Shown here: positions 55,303-63,854 of the stretch, in pieces
Numbering within the stretch: the stretch's first letter is position 1
Layout of the letters: every line of letters starts with the position of its first letter
Assembly (NCBI RefSeq): GCF_006438845.1
Contig: NZ_RCZJ01000004.1
Coordinates: 273,867 to 337,866 of the forward strand
Direction of reading: 5' to 3'
Length of the DNA stretch: 64,000 nt
From: Variovorax ginsengisoli
Lineage (GTDB): Bacteria; Pseudomonadota; Gammaproteobacteria; Burkholderiales; Burkholderiaceae_C
Translations under genes and position numbers: made by a program
The notes under the pieces: model-generated
Databases searched by the model: none
Seen by the model: only the letters and a program-made list of their open reading frames with translations
Told to the model about the DNA's origin: nothing

Positions 55303-56391
55303 TCAAACGCCAGCCACGCCTTCGAGCACGCCAAGCGCGCGCGCATTGCGATACCACATCTCGATCGGGTGAGCTCGCACGAAGCCGTGCCCCCCGAATG
55401 CCTGCAACGCTTCGTCGGCGATGGTCATCGTCTGCTCGCTGGCGTAGGTAAACGCGAGCTGGGCGTGTCGGGTTGGCTCCTCGTTGGACTCAATGGCCCA
55501 GGCCGCGCGCCACGCCATCCATCGCATGGCCTGGATGGCCATGTGCGCGTCCACGAGCCGGAATGCGATGACCTGCTTGCGCGCCAGGGGGCTGCCGTGT
55601 GCCACACGGTCCTTCAGGTACGGGATGGCGTACTCGAGGACGCCCCGGCTCATTCCAGTCATGACCGAAGCGAGTGCCGCCCGACCGGAATCCACGAGGC
55701 ACTGGACATCGCAGCCGTCCTCGCCACCCAACTGCTGGTCGGCGCTCAGGGTGACCGCGTCCAGCACGACTTCGCTCATTTCCAGGGCGCGCAGCGCCAA
55801 GGTCCCCTTCGGGGGCAGCACCTTGACGCCGGGCTGATCGGCAGCCACGACGAACGCGCGCAGACGTTCGCCATCGCGCGCCGTAACGATGAAGTGCGAG
55901 CACGAACCGGCCAGCGGCACCATGCACTTTCGCCCATCAAGCTTCCACGTATCGCCAACGCGCGTCGCTAAGGTGCTCGTGGCCGACACATCGAAGCCGA
56001 ATGTCGGCTCCATGACGGCGACCGCCGCAGCCTTAAAGTCGAGTCCCTGGAAGGCCGGCAACAGGGTGGCTCGCTGGCTGGCATTGCCGTGGTCCAGAAC
56101 AGCCTGTACGAAGGACATGGGCGCAGCCAGCGCCAGCGCCAGCGATGCGTCGGCTGCGGCCAGTTCTTCGAACACAATCGCGTTGATGATGCGAGACCTT
56201 GGCTGATCGCTGTCGGCTTCATCGAGCATGGACTGGACCAGTCCGGTGGACCAGAGCTTGTTCTTCAGTTCGGGGGCGATGGTGGCGCCGTCGTCGCTGG
56301 CACGCGCGGCCGGGCGGAGTTCGGAAGCAGCGAAATCGCGCATTGCATCGCGCGCCATCGCCTGTTCCTCGGTCATCTCAAAATCGATCAC
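55303..56391 (-). CDS. acyl-CoA dehydrogenase, atypical partner
   Basis: 362 residues. General fold is present (FGGHGFVRAHPIEMWYRNAR; FAD-binding HGSPLARKQVIAF) but the standard TEPxxGSD loop is replaced by VMEPTFGFDVSAT and the chain ends right after LEGVAGV. In heteromeric acyl-CoA dehydrogenases of steroid and cyclic-acid degradation one subunit is altered like this. First gene of the leftward dioxygenase operon, divergent from an SDR gene. Confidence 0.9.
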   Translation of the reverse strand: MIDFEMTEEQAMARDAMRDFAASELRPAARASDDGATIAPELKNKLWSTGLVQSMLDEADSDQPRSRIINAIVFEELAAADASLALALAAPMSFVQAVLDHGNASQRATLLPAFQGLDFKAAAVAVMEPTFGFDVSATSTLATRVGDTWKLDGRKCMVPLAGSCSHFIVTARDGERLRAFVVAADQPGVKVLPPKGTLALRALEMSEVVLDAVTLSADQQLGGEDGCDVQCLVDSGRAALASVMTGMSRGVLEYAIPYLKDRVAHGSPLARKQVIAFRLVDAHMAIQAMRWMAWRAAWAIESNEEPTRHAQLAFTYASEQTMTIADEALQAFGGHGFVRAHPIEMWYRNARALGVLEGVAGV

Positions 56392-56597
56392 TTGCTGTCC
56401 TTGTGGTTTGAAAGCTCTGCCGCCGTTGACGGCTTGTCCGCGGCCGGTGAGGCTCCTGCTGATAGGCGATGTTCGGTCGGGCAGGCCAGAGCGGGCAAGT
56501 CATGAAAAGTCACAGCCGGTCCAGAAAATGGCCGGTGGGCCATCTCAAGTACACCCCGACACTCGGCTTCGAGCGGCGCCGCCGCGTTGGAGAGCAC

Positions 56598-57359
56598 ATG
56601 AGGTTCACAAATCAGGTGGCGGTGGTGGTCGGAGCGTCGGAGGGCATAGGCAAGGCGACCGTGCAGAGGTTGTTGTCCGAAGGCGCGAAGGTCGTGGCCT
56701 TGGCGAGGGATCCGGTGAAGCTCGCGGCTCTTCGTGAAGCCGGCTCGAGCCCCAACGCGATCGTGACACTGGCGGGGGACGCGACCGCACCCGAGACGGG
56801 ACCGCTCGCCATCGCCACCGCCCTGCAGGCCTTTGGCCGCCTCGACATTCTGGTCAACTGCGTGGGCGGCAGCACGGTGATCGCGGACCCGAACCTGCCC
56901 ATCGAACGCACCAGCGACGAAGACTGGGACCGCATGATGGCCTTCAACCTGCAGCCCATGGTCCGCTTCACGCGGGCCGCGGTGCCGGTCATGAAGCAGC
57001 AGCGTTCGGGCAGCATCGTGAATCTCTCGTCATTGGCAGGTCATGGGAGAACGGGGATGACGACGGTGGCCTACTCGGCAGCGAAGGGCGCCGTCATGGC
57101 TTTCACCGCGAGGCTGGCGCGTGAACTCGCACCTTGGGGCATCACCGTCAACGCGACGGCCCCCGGGCTCACCATGAGCGAGCGCATCGCCGCTGCGGCG
57201 GCGCGCTGGCCGCAGGCGCAACTTGCAGCCGCCGTCGGCCGCATTCCGCTGGGGCGGGCGTCAACGGTGGACGAGCAGGCCGGGGCCATCTGCTTCCTTG
57301 CATCGCGGGACGCAGCCTACGTGACAGGCGTGACACTCGACGTGACCGGCGGCGCCTGA
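56598..57359 (+). CDS. short-chain dehydrogenase/reductase
   Basis: 253 residues. VGASEGIG cofactor motif (T replaced by V), NCVGGST, active-site Ser in VNLSSLAGHGRTG and YSAAKGAVMAF (YxxxK). Ends TGVTLDVTGGA. Divergent from the acyl-CoA dehydrogenase operon across a 206-base gap that presumably holds both promoters. Substrate unknown; one of five complete SDRs in the cluster. Confidence 0.9.
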   Translation: MRFTNQVAVVVGASEGIGKATVQRLLSEGAKVVALARDPVKLAALREAGSSPNAIVTLAGDATAPETGPLAIATALQAFGRLDILVNCVGGSTVIADPNLPIERTSDEDWDRMMAFNLQPMVRFTRAAVPVMKQQRSGSIVNLSSLAGHGRTGMTTVAYSAAKGAVMAFTARLARELAPWGITVNATAPGLTMSERIAAAAARWPQAQLAAAVGRIPLGRASTVDEQAGAICFLASRDAAYVTGVTLDVTGGA

Positions 57360-57379
57360 AGCGCGGTGTGCGGCGTCCG

Positions 57380-58642
57380 CTAGCGCGGCGCGGCCTGCTC
57401 TGCCAGAGACCCGCCGGCGTCTGCCAGCTTGCACAGCAGCTCAGCTGGCGTCCAGAAGGCGACATCGGCAGCAGGAGCCCTGCGTGCCTGCAGCTGCAGG
57501 CTGCGAACCACGACTGGCAACTGCTTCTGGTCGGCCTGGAACATCGCGCCCCCTTCGAGTCGCGCGAAGCCGAGGTCGTGCACGCAGACCAGGTCGACCT
57601 GTGCCGCATGGTCGAGCAGGCTTTCCTCGAGCAACCGCGTCCCTTCGTTCGCCAAGGCCGCCCTTTGCAACATGGCATCACCACCGCTTGACGCCCGCTC
57701 TGCAGCCGACCGGAGGCGGATGCGGGCCGCTTCGAGCCGTGCATCGTTGTTCAGTCCGCCTCCTGCGCTCAGCATGGCCGCGAAGCGCCGCTCGGCAGCA
57801 AACAAGTGGCGGCGGGCCTGTGACTCCGGACTCGCTATCAGCGCCATCAGGATCTGGAACTCGCCCCGCTGCCCCTCCCGGAACGGAAGCACAGGCGCCA
57901 GGGCAATGGCGTCCAGGCAGCCCCGCGCGGCGGGATCGCCGGGCGACTGGTCCAGCCACCGCTGCCGATCAGACTCCCAGGCCTGGCGGTTGAACTCGGG
58001 CACCTGAAGATCGAGCGATCGGCGCAGCGGGGCAGAACTGGCCGCCAAGGCGCTGGTCAGCATAATGGCCTCCGGGACCGCATCGCCTTCGACCACCCGG
58101 TCCAGAAGCAGCGTTCCCGCCAGCTGCTGCGCGGGTTGCCTACGTCCTGAAAGGATCATCTCGGTGGCGGCCTCCATGCCCAGCAGACGGGGCAGCAGTT
58201 GGCAGCCGCCACCGCCCGGTATGAGCCCCAGGAAAATCTCCGGCAGGCCGAACACCGCGTCCGCTGACGCAACCCGCGCATGGCACGCCATGGCCAGTTC
58301 AAGCCCGCCACCCAGGCACGCACCCGAGATTGCCGCGACAACGGGTTTCGGACAGGCAGCAATCGCCTCCATGATCGCGATCTGGCGCGGCGAGCGTTTC
58401 TGGGCGGGCGTGCCGAATTCCCGGATGTCTCCACCCGCACAGAAAGCACGTGCCGACCCCGTCACGACGATGCCATGAACGTCAGCATCGTCCTCGGCGC
58501 GATAGATCGACGACAGCAGCCCGGCGCGCACCGCATGGGACAGAGCATTCGTCGGTGGCCCGTCGAGGGTCAGCAGCGCCACTCCCTGCCTCACCTCGTA
58601 GTGCACGACGGCTGCTCGCTCGGAAGGACGTGGCGTCAGCAT
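57380..58642 (-). CDS. crotonase domain fused to a 3-hydroxyacyl-CoA dehydrogenase C-terminal-like domain
   Basis: 420 residues. Residues 1-200 are an enoyl-CoA hydratase (AFCAGGDIREFG, ISGACLGGGLELAMACHARV, GLPEIFLGLIPGGGG). The rest resembles the last helical domain of FadB/FadJ-type proteins: EGTRLLEESLLDHAAQVDLV followed by HDLGFARLEGGAMFQADQ. The NAD-binding Rossmann domain that should lie between them is missing and no GxGxxG is seen. Thus it should hydrate but not oxidise. Overlaps the CoA-transferase by seven bases. Confidence 0.85.
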   Translation of the reverse strand: MLTPRPSERAAVVHYEVRQGVALLTLDGPPTNALSHAVRAGLLSSIYRAEDDADVHGIVVTGSARAFCAGGDIREFGTPAQKRSPRQIAIMEAIAACPKPVVAAISGACLGGGLELAMACHARVASADAVFGLPEIFLGLIPGGGGCQLLPRLLGMEAATEMILSGRRQPAQQLAGTLLLDRVVEGDAVPEAIMLTSALAASSAPLRRSLDLQVPEFNRQAWESDRQRWLDQSPGDPAARGCLDAIALAPVLPFREGQRGEFQILMALIASPESQARRHLFAAERRFAAMLSAGGGLNNDARLEAARIRLRSAAERASSGGDAMLQRAALANEGTRLLEESLLDHAAQVDLVCVHDLGFARLEGGAMFQADQKQLPVVVRSLQLQARRAPAADVAFWTPAELLCKLADAGGSLAEQAAPR

Positions 58643-59799
58643 GGCTCTATGGCCTCCCGTTCCCAGTCCGCGAATACCTCGTCCGTGTGCTCGCCCAGCA
58701 TTGGCGCGCGCGCGTTCACGTTGACCGGCGATCCGGAGAACCGGGCCGGGAAGTTGAGCTGTCGGATGCGGCCCAGCTTTGGATCGTGGTAGTCCATGAA
58801 GACCTCGTTGTGGGCAACCTGCGGGTCGTGCAGGAATTCCTCCATCGTCTGGACTGCGGCCAGCGGCACGCCTTCCGCGACGGCCGCCTGCAGTACCTCC
58901 TCGGTGGTTCTATGGCGAGCCGCATCGGCGAGCTCCGACCACATCTCTGCCAGATGGCCTTGACGGCTGCGTGGGTCCTTGAAGCGGGGATCCTCCAGCA
59001 ACTCGGGGCGCCCGAACGCGCGGGCGCTGCCGGCGAACTGGGCGTTCGAATGGATGTTGCCGATGACGTGGCCATCCCGCGTGGCAATCACGCGGTAGAC
59101 GGCCCGCGGCGGCAGGGGCGAAATGCCGGCATCCACGAACGTCTCGTTGACGGTGACGCCCGGCATCATGAAAGCGGCATAGGCGTCCAGCAGCGACACG
59201 CCGATGTGCTGGCCGCAGCCGGTGCGTTCCCGGTGCAACAGGGCGCTGACGACCGCGTTGCAACCCGTCAGGGAGGTCACCTTGTCGACCACGGGGTTGC
59301 GGATAGGCTGCGGCTCGATTTGTTCACCCTGCGTCCACATGAAGCCGGTGATCGCCTGGATTACTTGGTCGAAGGCGGGGCGCTGAGCGTAGGGCCCGTC
59401 TTTGCCGAAGCCCGTGATGCTCAGATAAACCAACTTCGGGTTCGACTCCTTCAAGGTCTCGTAGTCCAGGCCCAGACGCTTCATGACACCGGGACGAAAG
59501 TTCTCGATGACGACGTCTGCCTTGCGGACCAGATCACGCGCGGCGGCCAGGTCCTTTTCCGACTTGAGGTCCAGCGTGACGCTGCGTTTGCCTCGGTTGA
59601 AATGCAGGAAATGGGCACCCAGACCGCCATGTTCCGGGCGCAGCGCCCGGAAGCCGTCGCCCTCCGGGGCCTCCACTTTCACGACGTCGGCGCCGAGGTC
59701 GGCCAGCATCTGCCCGCAGAACGGGCCCGAAATCATGTTGGCGAACTCGAGCACCCGATAGCCCACCAGAGGGCCCGTCGACTTTTCATCCTTTACCAT
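58636..59799 (-). CDS. CaiB/BaiF CoA-transferase
   Basis: 387 residues from the ATG at 59799. GYRVLEFANMISGPFCGQML, DLGADVVKVEAPEGDGFRAL, FNRGKRSVTLDLKSEKD, and RNPVVDKVTSLTGCNAVVSA with the catalytic Asp in VVDKVT. Near-paralogue of the 41264-42478 product, sharing even FRPGVMKRLGLDYE and MWTQGE. Divergent from the Bug gene. Confidence 0.93.
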   Translation of the reverse strand: MVKDEKSTGPLVGYRVLEFANMISGPFCGQMLADLGADVVKVEAPEGDGFRALRPEHGGLGAHFLHFNRGKRSVTLDLKSEKDLAAARDLVRKADVVIENFRPGVMKRLGLDYETLKESNPKLVYLSITGFGKDGPYAQRPAFDQVIQAITGFMWTQGEQIEPQPIRNPVVDKVTSLTGCNAVVSALLHRERTGCGQHIGVSLLDAYAAFMMPGVTVNETFVDAGISPLPPRAVYRVIATRDGHVIGNIHSNAQFAGSARAFGRPELLEDPRFKDPRSRQGHLAEMWSELADAARHRTTEEVLQAAVAEGVPLAAVQTMEEFLHDPQVAHNEVFMDYHDPKLGRIRQLNFPARFSGSPVNVNARAPMLGEHTDEVFADWEREAIEPC

Positions 59800-59884
59800 T
59801 TTTCTGCTGCCTCTCCGAGAGCCTTGTCGGAACCAAGTATGGAGCCGCTCAGTGGGAAGTCGCATGAGATTCTCTGACGGGCCC

Positions 59885-60946
59885 ATGACAAATACTTTCT
59901 CGCTCGCAGCATTCCAGCTCCCGATACTGCGGCAAAGGCTCAACGCCAAGCTGGAGACAAATTTGACCTGCGACCGCTCCCTTGTTCGCCGCCGTGAGGC
60001 CGTGGCGGCACTCAGCCTTTCTCTTCTGGGTGTGAACGCGCGCGCTCAAAGCGGTGTCCCGAACAAGCCAATCCGCCTCGTGGTGCCGTATACCGCCGGT
60101 GGCATGGCCACCGGCCAACTGACGGTTCTGCAGCAGAAGCTGCTGCAGAACACCGGCGCCAACCTGGTCCTGGACTACCGGCCGGGCGCGAGCGGCACTA
60201 TCGGCGTCGACATTGTCCTGAAGTCGCCTCCCGACGGCTACACCCTCGGCTGGGCGGGAATGGGTTTGTTCGCAATCATTCCACATCTGGTCAAGAAGCT
60301 GCCATACGACCTGAGCAAGGACATCCAGTACATCACCCCGATCGGGACCATCGCCAACGTCCTGGTTGTGCACCCGAGCATTCCGGCGAACAACCTTCGG
60401 GAACTAGTGGAGCTGTCCAAGAAGCAGGATCTTACCTACGCCCTTACTGCAGTGGGCTCCAGCATGCACCTTTCAATGGAGTCCATCATTGCCGAGTCGG
60501 GCCTGAAGATCCGCAGTGTGCCGTACAAGGGCGACACACCAGCATTCCTCGACGTGGTTCCCGGCCGGGTTCCCGTGATGCTGAATACGGCGCCCGGCGT
60601 GCTGCAGTATGTGCGGTCGGGCAAGCTGAAGGCGCTCGGCGTCACGACAGCCAAGCGCAGCGAACAACTGCCGGATGTGCCCACGCTCATGGAGCAGGGC
60701 TTCAAGGACATCGACATCCGCGGAACCTTCATATTCTTCGGACCGGCCGGCATGCCGCCGGCCACCCTCAACTGGATCCATCGGGAGCTCGCGCGCGCGA
60801 TCGACAGCCCGGAGGTCAGGGCGGCGCTGACTGAGTTCGGGACCGATGCCAAGTCGATGTCGGTGGCCGATACAGCCGCACTGGTTCGGGCCGAAGACCG
60901 TCAGTGGGGCGCCCTGGTCAAAAAACTCGGCATCACTTGGGAGTGA
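59885..60946 (+). CDS. Bug-type (tripartite tricarboxylate) periplasmic binding protein
   Basis: 353 residues. The N-terminus has a twin-arginine-like signal (SLVRRREAVAALSLSLLGVN, ending NARAQS). Mature Bug features are NKPIRLVVPYTAGGMATGQL, LDYRPGASGTIGVDIV, KSPPDGYTLGWAG and ALGVTTAKRSEQLPDVPT. These proteins bind organic acids for TctAB-type transporters; no membrane components are adjacent. Its stop overlaps the GTG of the next gene. Start at 59885 is preferred over 59852 as it directly precedes the export signal. Confidence 0.92.
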   Translation: MTNTFSLAAFQLPILRQRLNAKLETNLTCDRSLVRRREAVAALSLSLLGVNARAQSGVPNKPIRLVVPYTAGGMATGQLTVLQQKLLQNTGANLVLDYRPGASGTIGVDIVLKSPPDGYTLGWAGMGLFAIIPHLVKKLPYDLSKDIQYITPIGTIANVLVVHPSIPANNLRELVELSKKQDLTYALTAVGSSMHLSMESIIAESGLKIRSVPYKGDTPAFLDVVPGRVPVMLNTAPGVLQYVRSGKLKALGVTTAKRSEQLPDVPTLMEQGFKDIDIRGTFIFFGPAGMPPATLNWIHRELARAIDSPEVRAALTEFGTDAKSMSVADTAALVRAEDRQWGALVKKLGITWE

Positions 60947-62082
60947 CATTGGGACCGCTGCAGGGCCTGAAGGTCATTGAGTTCGCCGGGCTCTCACCCG
61001 GTCCGTTTGCGGCCATGATGTTGGCCGACATGGGGGCAGAGGTCTTGCGCATCGACCGCCCGCAGAGCCGCTTCCGGCCGCTGGAGCCGCGCTTCAACCT
61101 GCTGGATCGCAACCGGCGCGCTATTGCCGTCGACATCAAGACCCCGCAAGGTGTCGAACTGGTCCGGCGGCTGGCAGGAACCGCCGATGCCCTGATCGAG
61201 GGCTTCCGGCCCGGCGCGATGGAGCGCTGCGGGCTAGGACCGGACGACCTGCTCGCGTTGAATCCACGGCTTGTCTACGGCCGCATGACGGGTTGGGGCC
61301 AGGACGGGCCGCTCGCCCGGGTGGCTGGCCACGATATCAACTACATCGCCCTTACAGGCGCCCTCGACGCCATCGGACAGGCCGGAGAACCGCCTGTGCT
61401 GCCACTCAATCTGGTAGGGGACCTCGGCGGCGGCGGGATGTACCTCGCGTTCGGAATGATGTGCGCGCTTTGGGAAGCCATACGTTCTGGGCGCGGCCAG
61501 GTTGTAGACGCCGCGATGGTGGACGGGTCCGCGTCGCTCATGACGATGTTCCACGGCTTCATGGCTGCGGGCAAATGGAACGGGCGCGGCACCAGCCCCA
61601 CCGCAGGCGCCGCTCCATATTACGGGGTCTACGAGACGTCGGACGGGCAGTACATCACCATCGGCGCCGCGGAACAGCCCTTCTATGTCGAACTTCTGCG
61701 GGTGACCGGCCTGGCGGACGAGGACTTGCCGGATCGCGCCGACCGCCGCAACTGGCCGGCCCTCCGGGAACAGCTCGAGGCCGTCTTCCGCACGAAGACT
61801 CGCGACGAGTGGGATGCCCTGCTGGGCCAGACGGACATTTGCTTCGCACCGGTGCTGAATCTTCAGGAGGCGCCGCAGCATCCGCACCATCGCGCGCGCA
61901 ACACCTACGTCGAGGTCGACGGCATCATGCAGCCCGCCCCTGCGCCTCGTTTCGGTCGTACCAAGCCACAGACGCCCAGTGCGGGCGTGGAACCTGGCAT
62001 CGACCTCGCTGCCGCGCTGGAGCCGTGGGGCTTTACGACCAGCGAGATCAATGCGCTTCGCTCCAGCGAAACCGCGTCGTGA
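60943..62082 (+). CDS. alpha-methylacyl-CoA racemase (AMACR/Mcr type)
   Basis: 379 residues from GTG 60943. A class III CoA-transferase relative with racemase catalytic residues H130 (GHDINYIALTG) and D160 (NLVGDLGGGG), as in Mcr/AMACR. It interconverts 2R- and 2S-methylacyl-CoA, needed when branched side chains must be oxidised by stereospecific acyl-CoA dehydrogenases. This supports a 2-methyl-branched acyl chain in the pathway substrate. Confidence 0.9.
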   Translation: MTLGPLQGLKVIEFAGLSPGPFAAMMLADMGAEVLRIDRPQSRFRPLEPRFNLLDRNRRAIAVDIKTPQGVELVRRLAGTADALIEGFRPGAMERCGLGPDDLLALNPRLVYGRMTGWGQDGPLARVAGHDINYIALTGALDAIGQAGEPPVLPLNLVGDLGGGGMYLAFGMMCALWEAIRSGRGQVVDAAMVDGSASLMTMFHGFMAAGKWNGRGTSPTAGAAPYYGVYETSDGQYITIGAAEQPFYVELLRVTGLADEDLPDRADRRNWPALREQLEAVFRTKTRDEWDALLGQTDICFAPVLNLQEAPQHPHHRARNTYVEVDGIMQPAPAPRFGRTKPQTPSAGVEPGIDLAAALEPWGFTTSEINALRSSETAS

Positions 62083-62103
62083 TGGCAGGGCGCCTACCTT
62101 GCC

Positions 62104-62132
62104 TTGCCCCGTGCAGGGGCGACCCCTATACT
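62104..62132 (+). promoter_or_regulatory. promoter of the LysR gene with leaderless start
   Basis: TTGCCC (62104-62109) and TATACT (62127-62132) are 17 bases apart. The expected transcription start (about 62139) is at the GTG start codon 62141, so the mRNA would be leaderless or nearly so. A GCCCC/GGGGC hairpin lies inside the spacer. Confidence 0.6.
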
Positions 62133-62140
62133 GAATTTTC

Positions 62141-63100
62141 GTGAGACAACTTCCCCCCCTCAACGCTGTGCGCGCCTTTGAAGCTGCGGCGCGCCATGTC
62201 AGCTTTACCAAAGCTGCAGCCGAATTGCACGTCACGCACGGCGCGATCTCGCGCCACGTCGCACTGGTGGAGGGGTGGGCCGGCAGGCCTCTGTTTCGTC
62301 GTACGCCGTCGCAACTGCAACTCACCGAGAGCGGCCGAAGCTATTGCAATGAGCTGACTGCCTTGTTCGACCGCATGTCGGTCGCTTCGCTGGCCCTGAA
62401 GGAGAACGCAGCCAGCACGCTGCGCGTGAATGCTGGTCCGACCTTGACCATGCGTTGGCTGATTCCGCGAATGTCTGGGTTTCAGCGCCGGCGCCCAGAC
62501 GTCGAAATACGGATGACGACCTCTGTGGCGCCCGTGAGCTTCCAGGACAACGCTTACGACTTGGCGATACGCTACTACCCAGCCGGGCAAAACTGGAGCG
62601 CGTCGCTGCCATTCATGACAGATCTCTTCCTGCCCGTCTGCCACATCGATCTGATCGGCACCACGCAGAGGCCAGATCCGGAGATCCTGCGCAAACACAC
62701 CCTGATCTCCTATTCCACCAAGAGAGATGCTTGGCGTGAGTGGGCCACTGCCGGAGGTATGACAGAGCTGCCCCACAAAGGCACCTTGGAATTCGAGCAC
62801 CTGTACTTCGCCATTCAGGCCGCGACCGAAGGGCTCGGCGTCGTGATCGCACCGCTGTCGCACGTCTTCGACGACATTCTTGCCGGAAACCTCATAGCAC
62901 CTTTCGGTCTATACGCCGCGCGCCGTGTTCCCCATTTAGCCTCGTTTGTGAATACGCCATCCATCGACCCGGTAGTCCAGGCGTTCGTCGAATGGCTCCA
63001 GGAACAGGGCCGGGACACGGAACGGTCCGTGGCCGCATGGAGCGAGAGCATGGGATGGGGCAGCGACCCATACGGCGACGCCGCGCAGTCGATCAGCTAA
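62141..63100 (+). CDS. LysR-family transcriptional regulator (GcvA-like)
   Basis: 319 residues, GTG start. RQLPPLNAVRAFEAAARHVS start and helix-turn-helix FTKAAAELHVTHGAISRHVA are typical of the GcvA branch; the effector domain runs to about 290 and includes YDLAIRYYPAG and QAATEGLGVVIAPLS. The C-terminal 25 residues are an extra tail. Likely controls part of the catabolic cluster. Its 3' end overlaps the convergent SDR gene by eight bases. Confidence 0.92.
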   Translation: MRQLPPLNAVRAFEAAARHVSFTKAAAELHVTHGAISRHVALVEGWAGRPLFRRTPSQLQLTESGRSYCNELTALFDRMSVASLALKENAASTLRVNAGPTLTMRWLIPRMSGFQRRRPDVEIRMTTSVAPVSFQDNAYDLAIRYYPAGQNWSASLPFMTDLFLPVCHIDLIGTTQRPDPEILRKHTLISYSTKRDAWREWATAGGMTELPHKGTLEFEHLYFAIQAATEGLGVVIAPLSHVFDDILAGNLIAPFGLYAARRVPHLASFVNTPSIDPVVQAFVEWLQEQGRDTERSVAAWSESMGWGSDPYGDAAQSIS

Positions 63101-63854
63101 AGGCCTTGCCGCCGTTGACCTGCAGGTTCTGACCGGTGACGAAGGAGCCGTCGTCACCCGCCAAGAACGCTACCGCAGCCGCGATCTCCTCCGGACTGCC
63201 TAGCCGTCCCATGGGAACGCCTTCAAGGCTGCGCTGGCGCACTAAGGGGAGTTGCTGCAGGCCGAAGGTGTCTATGGGACCCGGGGAAACCGCGTTCACA
63301 TTCACCCCGAATGGGGCCAGTTCCAGCGCTAGGCCTCGCGTGAAGCCAAGCACCCCTGCCTTCGCGGCACCGTAATCCACCATCGAGGCGATGGGCAGGG
63401 TTGCGGCGCTGGAGGCGATGTTGACGATGCTGCCTCGCCCGCGCTCGCGCATGCCAGGGACCACTTCGCGTGCACACCACATGGCGCTCATCAGGGACAG
63501 GTCGATAACCCGCTGCCAGGTGGACGGCTCGGAGCACCAGAACTCGCCAATCTTCCCGCGTACACTTCCGCCTACGGTGTTGATCAGCACATCAACCCTG
63601 GCGAAACGGTCGTGGATCTGACGAAACCCGGCCGCGATGGCATCCGGCTTGGTGCAGTCGATGGACAGGCACACAACGTCGGGGCCAGTGGCACGCACCG
63701 CTTCTGCCAGACGGTCGAAATTGCTCTGCGCATCGAGGGCCACGATGGCTTCAGGGCCTTCGAGAGCAAGACGAAGCGTCGTCGCGCGCCCGATGCTGCC
63801 GCATGCGCCGGTGATGACCACCACCCTCCCCTTCAGACGTCCTGCCGTCGTCAT
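63093..63854 (-). CDS. short-chain dehydrogenase/reductase
   Basis: 253 residues. TGACGSIG cofactor motif, NTVGGSV, active-site NIASSAATLPIASMVDYGAA with YGAAK. IGEFWCSEPSTW and LQVNGGKAFS mark it as a paralogue of the 50457-51245 protein. ATGA overlap with the hydrolase gene upstream, so they probably act in one pathway. Confidence 0.92.
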   Translation of the reverse strand: MTTAGRLKGRVVVITGACGSIGRATTLRLALEGPEAIVALDAQSNFDRLAEAVRATGPDVVCLSIDCTKPDAIAAGFRQIHDRFARVDVLINTVGGSVRGKIGEFWCSEPSTWQRVIDLSLMSAMWCAREVVPGMRERGRGSIVNIASSAATLPIASMVDYGAAKAGVLGFTRGLALELAPFGVNVNAVSPGPIDTFGLQQLPLVRQRSLEGVPMGRLGSPEEIAAAVAFLAGDDGSFVTGQNLQVNGGKAFS

